Shown here: one piece after another, positions 45,233-56,311 of the stretch
How the letters are laid out: each line of letters starts with the position of its first letter
Numbering within the stretch: the stretch's first letter is position 1
Assembly: GCF_003114835.2 (NCBI RefSeq)
Contig: NZ_AP025028.1
Span: 936,001 to 1,000,000 of the forward strand
Reading direction: 5' to 3'
Origin: Leptospira kobayashii
Lineage (GTDB): Bacteria > Spirochaetota > Leptospiria > Leptospirales > Leptospiraceae
DNA length: 64,000 nt
Notes under the pieces: model-generated
The model's database searches: none
What the model was told of the DNA's origin: nothing
What the model saw: the letters and a program-made list of their open reading frames with translations, nothing else
Translations under genes and position numbers: made by a program

Positions 45233-47347
45233 ATGAATTATTTACGAGATATGTTGAAACAATCCGATCTTGTTCTTGGTATAGGAACACTTGTTATACT
45301 AGGAATGTTGATTGTTCCTTTGCCGGGGTTCATACTGGATGTTCTGCTTGTGATCAGTATCGGGCTGGGATTACTTATTCTACTCAATGCTCTTTCCGTA
45401 ACCGAACCGAGCGAGTTTTCCATTTTCCCGAGTTTGCTTTTAATCACTACTTTATTCAGGCTCGCACTCAACGTATCCACTACCAGGGCGATTCTTTCGA
45501 AAGGCCCTGCGATGAACTCCAGTGTGATTGAAGCATTCGGAACATTCGTTGTGGGAAGCGAATCGGGACTCGGAAAATACGTAGTGGGTCTTATCATCTT
45601 TATCATACTAACGATCGTTCAGGTATTGGTAATTACCAAAGGTGCGACTAGGATCTCCGAAGTTGCGGCAAGGTTTACTTTGGACGGTTTGCCACAGAAA
45701 CAAATGTCCATCGATATGGAATTGAACAGCGGTTCCATCACGGAACAGGAAGCGAAGATCAAACGTAAAAAAGTTCAAAGAGAAGTGGATTTTTACGGGG
45801 CGATGGATGGAGCTTCCAAGTTCGTACAAGGAGATGTAAGAGCGGGACTCATCATCACTGCGATCAACCTGATCGGAGGGATCATCATCGGATCCACCAT
45901 TCGTGGAGAATCGTTTTTAACGGCGATTGAAACTTACGGTAAGTTTACGATCGGGGACGGACTTGTATCCCAAATCCCAGGACTACTTTCCACAACGGCT
46001 ACAGGTATCATTGTGACTCGTTCCAGTTCGGAGAAAAAACTGACTTTGGAAGTAAAGGATCAGTTGTTCGGAAATTCAAAAACTTTGTATGTAGTAGCGG
46101 GAGCATTGGGTCTTGCCAGTTTGATTCCGGGTCTTCCTTTTTTCTCTCTCATCATTTTATCTGCCGGCATCGGTTATCTAGGTTACTCCATCGAACAAGT
46201 GGCGAAAGAAGAAATCAAAAAAATCGAAACTGTGGCTCAGGAAAAAGTACAGGAACGGAAACCGGAAAATTATATCAAAGAGATTTCGGTCGAAGCCATC
46301 CAGGTGGAGCTGGGAAGGGATTTGCTCCCTCTCGTAGATGCTTCGTCAGGCGGTCATTTACTGGAACAAATCGCGAACACTCGCAAAAAATTTGCAACTG
46401 ACTTTGGTTTGGTGATTCCCGCGATCCGGATTGTGGACAATTTGGAAATCCCTCACGACAATTATACGATTCGGATCAACGGAGTGGTGGTAGGTCAATC
46501 CGTTGTGAAAGCGGACCGGCTGATGGCGATGAACAGTTCTCAAAGGGAACTGGAACCGATTTCCGGAGAAAGTTTCGTTGAGCCTGCTTTCAGCATGAAG
46601 GCAACTTGGATCGATCCTCAAACCAGACCGGAAGTAGAGAACAAAGGTTATTCGGTAGTCGATCCGTCTACGGTCATCATCACTCATTTGAAGGAATTGA
46701 TTTCCACTTATGCATCTCAACTTTTGGGAAGAGAAGAAGTGAAAGCACTTCTCGAACATTTGCGTCAAACTCATCCGACTCTTGTACAGGAATTGGATTA
46801 TGATAAACAAGGAAGGCTTGGAGTGATTCAACAAACACTTCAGAATCTTCTTATGGAAGGTCTTTCCATCAAAAATCTTCCCAAAATCATGGAAGCAATT
46901 GCGAACAATATCACGAAGTCATTGGATCCTTTTTTTCTTTCCGAATCGGTCCGTCAGGCAATCTCCAGACAGATCGTGAATGATTTTCTTGCAGCCGACG
47001 GAAAATTGCATGTGGTCACCATTGACCCTCGCATTGTAGATCGTTTGAATCGAAGTTTGATGCAAGATGAAGTGGAAGGAAAAATCATCATTCTACCTCA
47101 TGAGGTCAGAACCAGAATTATGGAATCTCTCTATGCGGAATTTCAAAAAGCTCTGGAAGAAAACCGTTTCCTGATCTTCGTCATTGCCCGTTACTTGCGC
47201 CAACCGTTCGCTTTCTTTCTCGCCAAGGAAATCCCTCCTAGGAACTTTGCCGTATTGGCTTCGGAAGAAATCCAAAGATCTGTGCCTACCGAGATAGCTT
47301 CGGTATTAAGTCTCGTTTCCAAGGAAGAACATAGCCAAGAAGCTTAA
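45233..47347 (+). CDS. flhA: Flagellar export protein FlhA
   Basis: 704 residues, full length. An N-terminal multi-helix domain with the conserved loop ([38 protein letters not shown]) and a large cytoplasmic domain that binds export chaperones. It uses the proton gradient to drive export. Last gene of the flagellar run in this window; dusA follows. Confidence 0.97.
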   Translation: MNYLRDMLKQSDLVLGIGTLVILGMLIVPLPGFILDVLLVISIGLGLLILLNALSVTEPSEFSIFPSLLLITTLFRLALNVSTTRAILSKGPAMNSSVIEAFGTFVVGSESGLGKYVVGLIIFIILTIVQVLVITKGATRISEVAARFTLDGLPQKQMSIDMELNSGSITEQEAKIKRKKVQREVDFYGAMDGASKFVQGDVRAGLIITAINLIGGIIIGSTIRGESFLTAIETYGKFTIGDGLVSQIPGLLSTTATGIIVTRSSSEKKLTLEVKDQLFGNSKTLYVVAGALGLASLIPGLPFFSLIILSAGIGYLGYSIEQVAKEEIKKIETVAQEKVQERKPENYIKEISVEAIQVELGRDLLPLVDASSGGHLLEQIANTRKKFATDFGLVIPAIRIVDNLEIPHDNYTIRINGVVVGQSVVKADRLMAMNSSQRELEPISGESFVEPAFSMKATWIDPQTRPEVENKGYSVVDPSTVIITHLKELISTYASQLLGREEVKALLEHLRQTHPTLVQELDYDKQGRLGVIQQTLQNLLMEGLSIKNLPKIMEAIANNITKSLDPFFLSESVRQAISRQIVNDFLAADGKLHVVTIDPRIVDRLNRSLMQDEVEGKIIILPHEVRTRIMESLYAEFQKALEENRFLIFVIARYLRQPFAFFLAKEIPPRNFAVLASEEIQRSVPTEIASVLSLVSKEEHSQEA

Positions 47348-47365
47348 ACGCAAGGCTTGGAATAA

Positions 47366-48355
47366 ATGACCCCTAATCACCGTTTGTCGGTAGCTCCTAT
47401 GATGGACTGGACCGACAGACATTATCGATACTTTATGCGTCTTATTACCAAAAAGACGCTCCTCTATACGGAGATGGTAACTACAGGAGCCATATTAAGG
47501 GGGAAAAATAGGGACAGGTATCTGAAATTTTCTCAGGAAGAATTTCCATTGGCATTGCAATTGGGCGGTGATGATCCGAACGATCTCGCGGAATGTGCGA
47601 AGATCGGAGAAGACTACGGTTACTCGGAAATCAATTTGAATGTAGGTTGTCCTTCCGACCGTGTGCAGAACGGAAGTTTCGGTGCCTGCCTGATGAAAGA
47701 GCCGGATAAGGTGGCGCGACTTGTCTCCGCAATGAAATCTTCCACTCGACTTCCCATTACCGTAAAACATAGAATAGGGGTAAATGGAAAGGAAAGTCTG
47801 GAGGACTTACTTTATTTTGTAAGATCCATCCGTTCGGCGGGTGTGGATCGTATCATCATCCATGCAAGGATCGCCATACTGGAAGGATTGTCTCCTGCAG
47901 AAAACAGGACAATACCTCCTCTTCGCTATAACGATGTTTATGCGGTGAAAGACGAATTTCCCGATCTTTCCGTTTCCATTAACGGGGGAATCAAGTCTCT
48001 AGAGGAAACAAGCAAGGAACTTTCTCGGGTGGATGGAGTGATGATCGGGCGGGCGGCCTATGAAAACCCTTTTCTATTTGCAAATGCGGATTCGTTATTA
48101 TGGGATACTCCTTCGCCCGGATTTTCCCGACTGGAAATTTTGCAAAGATTGAAAGATTATCTTCAGGAGATGGGAAAGGAAAAAATCCGCCCTCATTCCA
48201 TTTTAAGGCATACTCTCGGGCTTTATCATGGAAATCCGGGAGCCAGGTTTTACCGAAGGTTCCTTTCGGAAAATATGCACAAACCAAATACAAATTATAC
48301 GATCATAGACGAATTAATTGGGAAAGCTAAGGAGCATCAGTCGCAAATTCTTTGA
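47366..48355 (+). CDS. dusA: tRNA-dihydrouridine synthase, DusA type
   Basis: 329 residues. [18 protein letters not shown] and [12 protein letters not shown] match DusA closely, [19 protein letters not shown] includes the catalytic cysteine, and [15 protein letters not shown] complete the FMN-binding barrel. It reduces uridines in the tRNA D-loop. It follows flhA by 18 bases. Confidence 0.95.
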   Translation: MTPNHRLSVAPMMDWTDRHYRYFMRLITKKTLLYTEMVTTGAILRGKNRDRYLKFSQEEFPLALQLGGDDPNDLAECAKIGEDYGYSEINLNVGCPSDRVQNGSFGACLMKEPDKVARLVSAMKSSTRLPITVKHRIGVNGKESLEDLLYFVRSIRSAGVDRIIIHARIAILEGLSPAENRTIPPLRYNDVYAVKDEFPDLSVSINGGIKSLEETSKELSRVDGVMIGRAAYENPFLFANADSLLWDTPSPGFSRLEILQRLKDYLQEMGKEKIRPHSILRHTLGLYHGNPGARFYRRFLSENMHKPNTNYTIIDELIGKAKEHQSQIL

Positions 48356-48364
48356 AACTTCGGT

Positions 48365-48393
48365 TTGTCAACTCAAATAAAAACTAATATTTA
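48365..48393 (+). promoter_or_regulatory. Sigma-70-type promoter of the XPB-type helicase gene
   Basis: TTGTCA at 48365-48370 and TATTTA at 48388-48393 are separated by exactly 17 bp. Transcription from it would give a leader of roughly 145 bases before the helicase ATG at 48546. Position between dusA and the helicase fits. Confidence 0.5.
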
Positions 48394-48545
48394 CTGTAAG
48401 CAAACTCACATTAGGCGGTCACTTATTCCTTAGACTCATGAAACGGTCTATAATGCGAAGTTTGTTTATCCAAAATCTGTTAAAATCAAATTGGTTGACA
48501 GGAGAGTTTCGCTTCTCAGCCTGGTTTTTTGAGAGGGAAATTTAT

Positions 48546-50243
48546 ATGACCAAGCCACTCACAGTTCAAAGCGATAAAACGATGCTTCTAGAGGTTGATA
48601 ACCCCGAATACGAGGCTTGTCGCGATCTTATTTCCAAATTTGCAGAGCTCGAAAAAAGCCCGGAATATATGCATACTTACCGCATTTCCCCTCTATCTCT
48701 TTGGAATGCGGCATCCATCAAAATGACGGCAGAGGAGATTGTAGAGGGACTCGTTGGTTTCTCCCGTTACTCTGTTCCGAAAAACGTGATCAATGAGATC
48801 AAAGAGCAGATTTCCCGTTATGGAAAAGTGAAGCTCGTAAAAGAAGAATCGGGCGAACTTTATATCATTTCCAATGAAATGGGATTTATCACTGAAATCG
48901 CAAACAACCGAGCCGTACAACCGTTCGTGGACGGAATGGAAGGCGATAAAATCCGAATCAAAAAAGAATACCGTGGCCATATCAAACAAGCTTTGATCAA
49001 GATCGGTTTTCCCGTAGAGGATTTGGCGGGTTATGACGAAGGGAATAAATACCCTTTCAACCTAAAGCCTGTTACTGGGGGCGGTACCAAGTTCGGAATG
49101 AGAGATTACCAAAGAGCATCTGTCGAAGCTTTCCATGCAGGTGGAAGGAACGAAGGCGGCTCCGGGGTAGTGGTTCTTCCTTGCGGTGCGGGTAAAACCA
49201 TCGTGGGTATGGGTGTGATGCAAATCGTGGGAGCAGAAACTCTCATTTTAGTAACGAACACTTTGTCCATTCGTCAGTGGAGAAATGAAATTTTAGACAA
49301 AACCGACATCCCTGAATCGGATATCGGAGAGTATTCCGGTGAGATGAAAGAGATCAAACCGATTACGATTGCAACTTATAACATTCTGACTCACAGAAAG
49401 AAAAAAGGCGGGGACTTCACGCATTTTCATATCTTCAGTGCAAATAACTGGGGTTTGATTGTGTATGATGAGGTGCATTTGTTACCGGCACCCGTTTTTC
49501 GTATGACATCGGAATTGCAAGCAAAACGTAGGTTAGGTTTGACGGCGACTCTTGTTCGGGAAGACGGATTGGAAGAAGACGTGTTTTCACTTATCGGACC
49601 GAAGAAATACGATGTGCCTTGGAAAGAGTTGGAAGCCAAAGCCTGGATTGCGGAAGCAAACTGTATTGAAGTTCGTGTTCCGATGGAAGAAGATTTGCGT
49701 ATGCGCTATTCTGTTGCGGACGATCGTGAAAAGTTCAGACTAGCTTCCGAAAATCCTGAAAAACTCAGAGCGATCAGTTATATCCTGAAAAAACACGCGA
49801 CTAACAACATACTTGTGATCGGGCAATATATCAATCAATTGGAAGAGATTTCCCAAACGTTTAAGATTCCTTTGATTACGGGAAAAACACCTCTTCCCGA
49901 AAGACAGGAGTTATATCAGGCATTCCGTTCCGGTCAGATCAAACAATTGGTAGTATCTAAGGTAGCGAACTTTTCCATCGACTTACCGGATGCAAACATT
50001 GCCATTCAGGTATCGGGAACTTTCGGTTCCAGACAGGAAGAAGCACAAAGGCTCGGAAGGATTCTCAGACCGAAATCAGGAGACAATACCGCGATTTTTT
50101 ACTCTTTGATTTCCCGTGATACGAACGAAGAGAGATTCGGACAAAACAGACAGTTGTTTTTAACGGAGCAAGGTTATGAGTATGAAATTTATACTCTTGA
50201 TCAGTTCAAAGAAACAGTACCAGAAGAAGTATTAAGTAAATAA
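48546..50243 (+). CDS. XPB/Rad25-type DNA helicase
   Basis: 565 residues from the ATG at 48546 with GAGGG as ribosome site. Superfamily 2 motifs: CGAGKT (I), DEVH (II), LGLTATLVREDG (III), and SGTFGSRQEEAQRLGRILRP (VI). The N-terminal part is the XPB damage-recognition-like domain. The bacterial members unwind DNA and are thought to help repair or transcription. The upstream frame is open but lacks a start with a ribosome site. Confidence 0.9.
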   Translation: MTKPLTVQSDKTMLLEVDNPEYEACRDLISKFAELEKSPEYMHTYRISPLSLWNAASIKMTAEEIVEGLVGFSRYSVPKNVINEIKEQISRYGKVKLVKEESGELYIISNEMGFITEIANNRAVQPFVDGMEGDKIRIKKEYRGHIKQALIKIGFPVEDLAGYDEGNKYPFNLKPVTGGGTKFGMRDYQRASVEAFHAGGRNEGGSGVVVLPCGAGKTIVGMGVMQIVGAETLILVTNTLSIRQWRNEILDKTDIPESDIGEYSGEMKEIKPITIATYNILTHRKKKGGDFTHFHIFSANNWGLIVYDEVHLLPAPVFRMTSELQAKRRLGLTATLVREDGLEEDVFSLIGPKKYDVPWKELEAKAWIAEANCIEVRVPMEEDLRMRYSVADDREKFRLASENPEKLRAISYILKKHATNNILVIGQYINQLEEISQTFKIPLITGKTPLPERQELYQAFRSGQIKQLVVSKVANFSIDLPDANIAIQVSGTFGSRQEEAQRLGRILRPKSGDNTAIFYSLISRDTNEERFGQNRQLFLTEQGYEYEIYTLDQFKETVPEEVLSK

Positions 50244-50254
50244 AAAGGAATAAA

Positions 50255-51472
50255 ATGAAACTCGTCGCACAAAGGTTAGATGTAGTAGAACCCTCTCCCA
50301 CCCTTGCCATTACCGCCAAAGCGAATCAGCTGAAGGCGAGTGGTTTGGATGTTGTCGGTTTTGGTGCAGGAGAACCGGATTTTGATACTCCAGCCCACAT
50401 CAAAGAGGCAGCAAAAAAAGCCATGGATCAGGGGAAGACCAAATATACTCCTGTGAGTGGAACCGTAAGTTTGAAAGAAGCCATTATCCAAAAGTTCAAA
50501 ACGGATAACGGCCTTACTTACGAAAAAAATCAAATCATTGTGGGAACGGGTGGAAAACAAGTTCTGTATAATTTCTTTATGGCGACTTTGAATGCAGGTG
50601 ATGAGGTGATCATCCCTGCACCGTATTGGGTTAGTTATGCGGATATAGTGCGTCTTGCGGAAGGTGTTCCTGTCATCGTTTCAACCGATATTACAAGCGG
50701 GTTCAAGATTTCGCCGGAGCAGTTGGAAAAGGCGATCACTCCCAAGACAAAGGTTTTTATATTCAATTCTCCTTCCAACCCTACAGGTGCGGCGTATACC
50801 CGTTCCGATGTAGAAGCTTTGGTAAAGGTGTTGGAACCGAAAGAAATCATTACCGTTTCGGACGATATTTACGAAAAGATTCTCTATGACGGTCTGGAAT
50901 TCGTAAACCCTGCGATGATTTCCGCGAAGATGAAGGAAAAAACTTTTGTTGTCAACGGAGTTTCCAAAGCATATTCCATGACCGGATGGCGTATCGGTTA
51001 TGCGGCGGGAAATGCAGAGATCATAAAAAACATGGATACGATGCAAGGCCAATCCACTTCCAACGCTTCTTCCATTTCCCAAGCTGCTGCAGAAGCTGCG
51101 TTGACCGGAGATCAAAGTCCCGTTTTGGAAATGAAAAAGGCATTTGATAATCGTCGTAAGTTGATTGTCTCTCTTTTGAACGCTATTCCCGGAATAGATT
51201 GTAGAATGCCGGAAGGCGCTTTCTATGCATTTCCTTATTTAACGGGTGTTTATTCTCTTCCTGGTTTTCAAAGATTGCAAAAAGAGAAAAACGAAAAATC
51301 CTTATCGAAATTGTTTTGTGACGTGCTCTTGGACAAATACAATGTAGCTGCCGTTCCCGGAATTGCCTTCGGAGATGATAATGCTCTCCGTTTGTCTTAT
51401 GCACTGGGTGAAAAAGACATAGAGAAAGGTGTGTCCCGGATCAAACAGATGGTTGAGGACTTAAGTAAATAA
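50255..51472 (+). CDS. aspC: Aspartate aminotransferase, class Ib
   Basis: 405 residues, AAGGA ribosome site. Type I fold aminotransferase: PSPTLAITAKANQLKASG, GAGEPDFDTP, KYTPVSGT, FNSPSNPTGA and the PLP lysine in GVSKAYSMTGWRIGYAAG. It interconverts aspartate and oxaloacetate; class Ib enzymes sometimes also accept prephenate. The gene follows the helicase by 11 bases. Confidence 0.92.
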   Translation: MKLVAQRLDVVEPSPTLAITAKANQLKASGLDVVGFGAGEPDFDTPAHIKEAAKKAMDQGKTKYTPVSGTVSLKEAIIQKFKTDNGLTYEKNQIIVGTGGKQVLYNFFMATLNAGDEVIIPAPYWVSYADIVRLAEGVPVIVSTDITSGFKISPEQLEKAITPKTKVFIFNSPSNPTGAAYTRSDVEALVKVLEPKEIITVSDDIYEKILYDGLEFVNPAMISAKMKEKTFVVNGVSKAYSMTGWRIGYAAGNAEIIKNMDTMQGQSTSNASSISQAAAEAALTGDQSPVLEMKKAFDNRRKLIVSLLNAIPGIDCRMPEGAFYAFPYLTGVYSLPGFQRLQKEKNEKSLSKLFCDVLLDKYNVAAVPGIAFGDDNALRLSYALGEKDIEKGVSRIKQMVEDLSK

Positions 51473-51483
51473 AGTAGCAAGGT

Positions 51484-52509
51484 ATGGGAAGAATTCTAAT
51501 CATATTTGTTTTCTTCCTTGCCGTGATTCTTCCTAGTTTCCTAGGGGGCGAGCCTAAGTCTCTCAAACCGATCCTAAAACAAGCCGCGCCGAAATCGGTT
51601 CATAATACGGATTCAAAATCCGAGATTGTTGTGAATCATTTCGGAGTGAAACTTTATCTCTTCCCCGATAGAAAGAGCAACGTTTTAAAAACGATCCAGT
51701 TCGGAGAACGGTTGTTTTATGACAGTTCCAGTCTGGAGCCGAATTCTGCGGAATGGGTTCCTGTCGTCACGGAAGAAAAATTAGCGGGGTTTTTACTTCG
51801 TAATACATTGCTTTTGGTTTCTAAGAATAAATTTTTATCCACCGTTCTGTTCGAAGCGGACAAACTTTTGAAGCTAAATTCAACCGGTTTGGAACAAAGG
51901 ATGGAAATTGCAGATTCTTTGTTTCGTCATGCCGGTACGGGTGAGTTCCGTGGAGACGACTTTACTTTGATTAAAGCGAAGGCAGGTTTTGCACTGATCA
52001 AATCCATAGATATTTTAAATGAAAAAAATATCAAAGCGGATAGTTCCAAAGAAATTTTGGATTTTTTGAAACGCCATGAATCAAAGCTTCTCTTCGATTA
52101 TTCAGCCGGTAAGTATTACGTAGATGCGAATTATTTTTGGAAGTTGGTTGAAAATCATCCGAATACAAAACATTCGGATTACGCTGGTTATCTGGCGGCG
52201 GAAGCTTCTCCCGATGTGGAATGTCAAAGAGATCTTGCTTGTGAATTGGAAAAACTCAGACGTTCCAAGATGAAATATATTTATTTTTTTCCCAATGGAA
52301 ATTATGTTTCCATGTATTCAAAGTCCGTAGTCGCCAAATTAAAGGAAATTACAAAAGACCCCGAATCCATTGCTTGTTTTCAGCCGGCGCCGCAAAATAT
52401 ACAGGTGGAGATCAATACAATGTACCGCTATGTTCAGGATTATAGTCTGAGATACCGGAAAGAAATTCTTCCTTACATTCAAATCCTTCAGAAGGAATGC
52501 CTGAAATAG
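51484..52509 (+). CDS. Exported SH3-like protein of unknown function
   Basis: 341 residues with a signal peptide (LIIFVFFLAVILPSFLGG). Residues about 45-110 look like a bacterial SH3 domain (GVKLYLFPDRKSNVLKTIQFGERL, WVPVVTEEKLAGFLLRN). The rest is helical with CQRDLACELEKL carrying a cysteine pair. I cannot assign a function. It is in line with aspC and the esterase gene. Confidence 0.72.
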   Translation: MGRILIIFVFFLAVILPSFLGGEPKSLKPILKQAAPKSVHNTDSKSEIVVNHFGVKLYLFPDRKSNVLKTIQFGERLFYDSSSLEPNSAEWVPVVTEEKLAGFLLRNTLLLVSKNKFLSTVLFEADKLLKLNSTGLEQRMEIADSLFRHAGTGEFRGDDFTLIKAKAGFALIKSIDILNEKNIKADSSKEILDFLKRHESKLLFDYSAGKYYVDANYFWKLVENHPNTKHSDYAGYLAAEASPDVECQRDLACELEKLRRSKMKYIYFFPNGNYVSMYSKSVVAKLKEITKDPESIACFQPAPQNIQVEINTMYRYVQDYSLRYRKEILPYIQILQKECLK

Positions 52510-52527
52510 TATAGGTTTGGATTTCCC

Positions 52528-53331
52528 TTGAAACTAGCCTATAAATTATATCCTAAAGAAAGCTCCTCAGGAAATCCAAATTCCAAAGACGGGATCAACA
52601 TCCTGATACTTCACGGACTTTTCGGATCTTCCAAAAACTGGGTTTCGATCGCCAAAAAACTATCGTTATATGGAGACGTATACACTATAGATCTCCGAAA
52701 TCACGGGGACTCACCCCATTCTGAAGAACATTCCATTTCGCTTATGGCTGAGGATATAGATGAGTTTATCCAAGACCATTCATTGCAAAATACGATACTA
52801 CTTGGACATTCGATGGGAGGACTCGTTTCTATGTTATACGATCTTCTTCATCCAGGCCTTTTGAAAGCTTTGATTATTCAGGATATTTCTCCCCGTCCTT
52901 ATCCTTTCGCTTATGATAAAGAAATTCAATCCATGAGGATTCCTATTGACCATGCAAATACAAGGGCGGAAGTGGATGGGTTTATGAGCGAAGTTCTTCC
53001 CGACGCTTTTATCCGCCAGTTTTTGCAAATGAGTTTGGAAAGAAAGCCGGAGGGAGGATACTTTTGGAAACTGAACGTAGAAGGTTTGTCCAAAGCCCGT
53101 CATATGTTTGAGAACGTATTTCTCCCTCATATGAGTTCCGGAACAAAGTCATTGTTTATCGTAGGCGGAGATTCCACTTATATAACGGATTCAGATCGTG
53201 AGTTGATCCGTTCCGTATTTTTGAATTCAGAGATAGAAACGCTTGCAGGAGGAGGGCATTACATTCATTATACGCATGCGAGCCAATTTTTAGATAGAAT
53301 CGAAAGATTTATCAAAGGGGTGATTGCTTGA
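52528..53331 (+). CDS. Alpha/beta hydrolase, YbfF-like esterase
   Basis: 267 residues from TTG. ILHGLFGSSKNWVSIAKKL, DLRNHGDSPHSEEHS and the nucleophile elbow LLGHSMGG (Ser95) are typical of YbfF-type esterases; GGGHYIHYTHASQF has the catalytic histidine. Substrate unknown. The stop overlaps the HtrA-like gene. Confidence 0.88.
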   Translation: MKLAYKLYPKESSSGNPNSKDGINILILHGLFGSSKNWVSIAKKLSLYGDVYTIDLRNHGDSPHSEEHSISLMAEDIDEFIQDHSLQNTILLGHSMGGLVSMLYDLLHPGLLKALIIQDISPRPYPFAYDKEIQSMRIPIDHANTRAEVDGFMSEVLPDAFIRQFLQMSLERKPEGGYFWKLNVEGLSKARHMFENVFLPHMSSGTKSLFIVGGDSTYITDSDRELIRSVFLNSEIETLAGGGHYIHYTHASQFLDRIERFIKGVIA

Positions 53332-54335
53332 AACATTCCAAACCTGTATGGAACTTAAGTCTTTGCATTTTAATTTTCTTCGGCTCTTTGTCTTGTGATT
53401 CGAATCGAGATTTACCCGATCCTAAAAAAATATTCAATTCTTATGTGGGAGCGAGTTTCTCCGTTTCTTTGGACTCCGGTCCTCTGGAAGAATCCAAAGT
53501 CTGGACCGGTTCCGGTTTCGTTTTCGATAAACAAGGATTAGGTTTGACATGTTCCCATGTTGTGCCTGACGATAAAAAATTTATAATCCGAATGGGCGGA
53601 ACCGGAAAAAAATTCTACGCCAAGGTAATCAAACGCGACGCCGATAATGATTTAGCAATTGTTCAATGGGAGAACGAAAGTCCGAAAAATCAATCTGTTT
53701 TTGATGTAATTGATTCCTATGAACCCGAGACAGGGGCCTTGTTTTATATGATATCCACTCCTTTCGGGATGGAAGAGTCTTTTGATTTAGGCATCATCGC
53801 TAATCATTCCAGGTTGGGAGCGGATGTATTTGCGCGGGACAAGGCATTTGTGCAATTGAATCGGATGGTTCTTTCCGGTTCTTCCGGCGCCGCCATCTTT
53901 GATGGACAGGGTAAAGTTTTAGGTATGGCGCGATTTCAATTGTCTTCCGACGGATCCAAACGAGATGGGATCGGCTTTGCCATTCCTGTAACGACTTTAA
54001 TTGAATTTGTAAAATCGATCCCTATTGCCGGCAGAACCAAAGAAGATATCCAAAGAGGAATTGTTGAGATTCCGATTCTAACCGCTCATTTGATCAACAA
54101 ACTACGATTAAAGCAAAATAAAGGCGTTCTTGTAAGTTATACTGAACCCGGATCTTCAGCGGAAAAGGCAGGAATTAAGAGATACGATTTGATCACCGGT
54201 ATGAATGAAAATCAAATTGCGAATGCGGAAGATTTTTATTCACAGATGGCAAAAATTCCCGCAAGCCAAAATATTGTTTTAATCATCATTCGGGAGAACC
54301 GTGAGTTAAAGATAAAGATTGCCCCTTCTTTATAG
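53328..54335 (+). CDS. HtrA-like serine protease lipoprotein with PDZ domain
   Basis: 335 residues from TTG. Signal peptide and lipobox GSLSC (Cys23). Trypsin-like domain with His77 (CSHVV), Asp108 (DNDLAIV) and Ser186 in SGSSGAA; in DegP-type enzymes this last motif is GNSGGP, so two glycine positions are changed. A PDZ domain follows (about 245-330: KNKGVLVSYTEPGSSAEKAG is its carboxylate-binding start region). It may degrade or sense misfolded periplasmic proteins, perhaps with reduced activity. Confidence 0.85.
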   Translation: MKHSKPVWNLSLCILIFFGSLSCDSNRDLPDPKKIFNSYVGASFSVSLDSGPLEESKVWTGSGFVFDKQGLGLTCSHVVPDDKKFIIRMGGTGKKFYAKVIKRDADNDLAIVQWENESPKNQSVFDVIDSYEPETGALFYMISTPFGMEESFDLGIIANHSRLGADVFARDKAFVQLNRMVLSGSSGAAIFDGQGKVLGMARFQLSSDGSKRDGIGFAIPVTTLIEFVKSIPIAGRTKEDIQRGIVEIPILTAHLINKLRLKQNKGVLVSYTEPGSSAEKAGIKRYDLITGMNENQIANAEDFYSQMAKIPASQNIVLIIIRENRELKIKIAPSL

Positions 54336-54362
54336 GAAGAAAAGGCAATCCGGAAATCAGTG

Positions 54363-55436
54363 TTAGTTGAAATCTACAGTAATGGTTTCAGCGAGTGTTT
54401 CGCCGTTGATCTTTCCTGTGATCGTAATATTGAACTTTCCTTTGAAAGAACTGCCTGAAGATGTCAACGTGGATGTTGCTATCAGTTTCAAGCTTTCAAT
54501 CTTTAAGGTAGGAGTAGTTGTTCCGTCTTGAGTGATTACCAAATCATTTGAATCCGCTTGTGAAGTGATGGTAAAGCTGTATGAAGAACCGCTTGTAACG
54601 CTGGATTGATTGTCGAATACCAGAGTTCCGTTCACAGTCACAGGTTTTGAAAACACTAAAGCGTCTTTATATAAAGATTGTAAACTTGCGCAGTCAGTTG
54701 TGGAGAACGACGTTGTACCTTTGTCTTTTAAGTATTTGTAATACCCGAAACTATCTGTATAAATAGATCCGAAGTTTGTAAACTTTGCAGTCGCCTTATT
54801 TGAACTTGTGGTGACTCCAGAACTTGTTTTTGTCTTGTACTCCCCGTCCGTAAAAACAGCGGTTCCCTGTTTAGTCAGACTGGAAACAGTGGAACTATAC
54901 CCTATGTATGTTTCAACAGGACAGGAAGCACCGCTAATGGTTAAGTTGGTGGTTGTTTTTGTAAATACGTATCCGCTTACGGTTCCGCTATAAGTATAAA
55001 CCGTTTCTCCGTTTCCATTTACACTAGAGGAAGACCATGCAGTCAGCTCACGTGAGTTTCTATTTGCAATGTTCGTCTCTTTGATAAACTTTATAACTGC
55101 TTCCTTTGCAATAACGGGATCTTTCCCGTTTTCATAGATTTCTCTAACCATTGCAATCAATCTTTGGCTTTGTGAATTTTTTGTATTATAAGTAAAGTTA
55201 CTACTTTGACTGTTTGTGGCGACACTGCTGGAGATCGTAGAAACAAGGTTCGCTGTTGCACTTGCTTTTCCAACGGTGGTGTTGATATCGCTGGTTTGGC
55301 TTCCGGAACTACCACGGTTGAGAAGGGCAAGACCGATGAGAAGGGAGTTGTCGTCTTTTTTATCTTCTTTGCAAGTAATAAAGAAGAGAGTAATAGCCAA
55401 TAACAGATATGAGCTGATCTGTAGATGTTTTTTCAT
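54363..55436 (-). CDS. Ser/Thr-rich lipoprotein of unknown function
   Basis: 357 residues. Lipobox FFITC (Cys22), then a charged KEDKKDDN segment like the start of the rhodanese-like lipoproteins (CKEKDKDN), which seems a common linker after the lipid anchor in this organism. The mature part is very rich in Ser and Thr and beta-like (YTYSGTVSGYVFTKTT). No family recognised. It converges on the HtrA-like gene. Confidence 0.75.
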   Translation of the reverse strand: MKKHLQISSYLLLAITLFFITCKEDKKDDNSLLIGLALLNRGSSGSQTSDINTTVGKASATANLVSTISSSVATNSQSSNFTYNTKNSQSQRLIAMVREIYENGKDPVIAKEAVIKFIKETNIANRNSRELTAWSSSSVNGNGETVYTYSGTVSGYVFTKTTTNLTISGASCPVETYIGYSSTVSSLTKQGTAVFTDGEYKTKTSSGVTTSSNKATAKFTNFGSIYTDSFGYYKYLKDKGTTSFSTTDCASLQSLYKDALVFSKPVTVNGTLVFDNQSSVTSGSSYSFTITSQADSNDLVITQDGTTTPTLKIESLKLIATSTLTSSGSSFKGKFNITITGKINGETLAETITVDFN

Positions 55437-55664
55437 TATTTGAATCCTTTATAGTGATTTTAAATAAACGAAGCTAAGATAGGCAAGAAAAAACGGAAAA
55501 ACTAACAGGTTTTTAGCGAAGGTTGTGTTTATATTTATTGCTGAAGTTTTCTTTTTTTTTCGAAAATAAAATTTTTTTTCCCGTTTTTCCGAACGGATTG
55601 ATTTTTAAATATTCCATGATTCGATTATGATAATGAGACTGATATTATAAATGGGCTATTTGGA

Positions 55665-55702
55665 AACAAATGACAGAACGGCAAAATTTCTGCCGCACTG
55701 TC
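55665..55702 (-). terminator. Terminator of dps
   Basis: Nested inverted repeats GACAG/CTGTC (55672-55676, 55698-55702) and CGGCA/TGCCG (55679-55683, 55691-55695) form one stem with a small internal loop; on the minus strand ATTTGTTT follows. It lies just after the dps stop. Confidence 0.7.
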
Positions 55703-55714
55703 TTTATCTGTCTG

Positions 55715-56182
55715 TTAAGCGAGAAGGGATCTCAGCATCCATGCGGTTTTTTCATGGATATCCAATCTTTGTGTGAGTAGATCAAGACTTGCCTGATCAT
55801 TCCCTTTTTCCGCGGGAGCATAAGCGGATCTTGCGGTTCGAATCACTGCTTCGTTCCCTTCCACCAAGTTGCGAATCATGTCTTCCGCTTTGGGAACTTC
55901 TTTATCTTCTGCGATGGAAGAATATTTTGCAAATTCAGAACCGCTGACGGGAGCATAGTATCCTAAAGCGCGGATCCGTTCCGCTATAGGATCAATTGCA
56001 TTCCACAACTCGGTGTACTGAGTCATAAATAACAAGTGTAAGGTTTGAAACATCGGACCCGTCACATTCCAATGATAACTATGGGTTTTTTGATAAAGAG
56101 TGTACGTATCTCCCAATAGTTTTTTCAGTGATTCGGAGATGGCACTTCTTTCTGCTTCCGGAATTCCTATATTGATTTGCAT
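55715..56182 (-). CDS. dps: Dps ferritin-like DNA-protection protein
   Basis: 155 residues with AAGAAGGAAAA as ribosome site. The four-helix Dps pattern includes the ferroxidase residues in [14 protein letters not shown] and [17 protein letters not shown]. Dps oxidises ferrous iron with peroxide, stores it and protects DNA. No recognisable Fur/PerR box was found in the short upstream region. Confidence 0.93.
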   Translation of the reverse strand: MQINIGIPEAERSAISESLKKLLGDTYTLYQKTHSYHWNVTGPMFQTLHLLFMTQYTELWNAIDPIAERIRALGYYAPVSGSEFAKYSSIAEDKEVPKAEDMIRNLVEGNEAVIRTARSAYAPAEKGNDQASLDLLTQRLDIHEKTAWMLRSLLA

Positions 56183-56311
56183 TGTTTTCCTTCTTATCTT
56201 TAAGACCGATTTAGTTCGGCAAAGTGGAAAAGAAATTGGTTCTCTTTTCTCAAAGCAAAAATAAAACGGATGAAATTGAATCTTACTAAATCATTGCACC
56301 GGGCGGTATAA

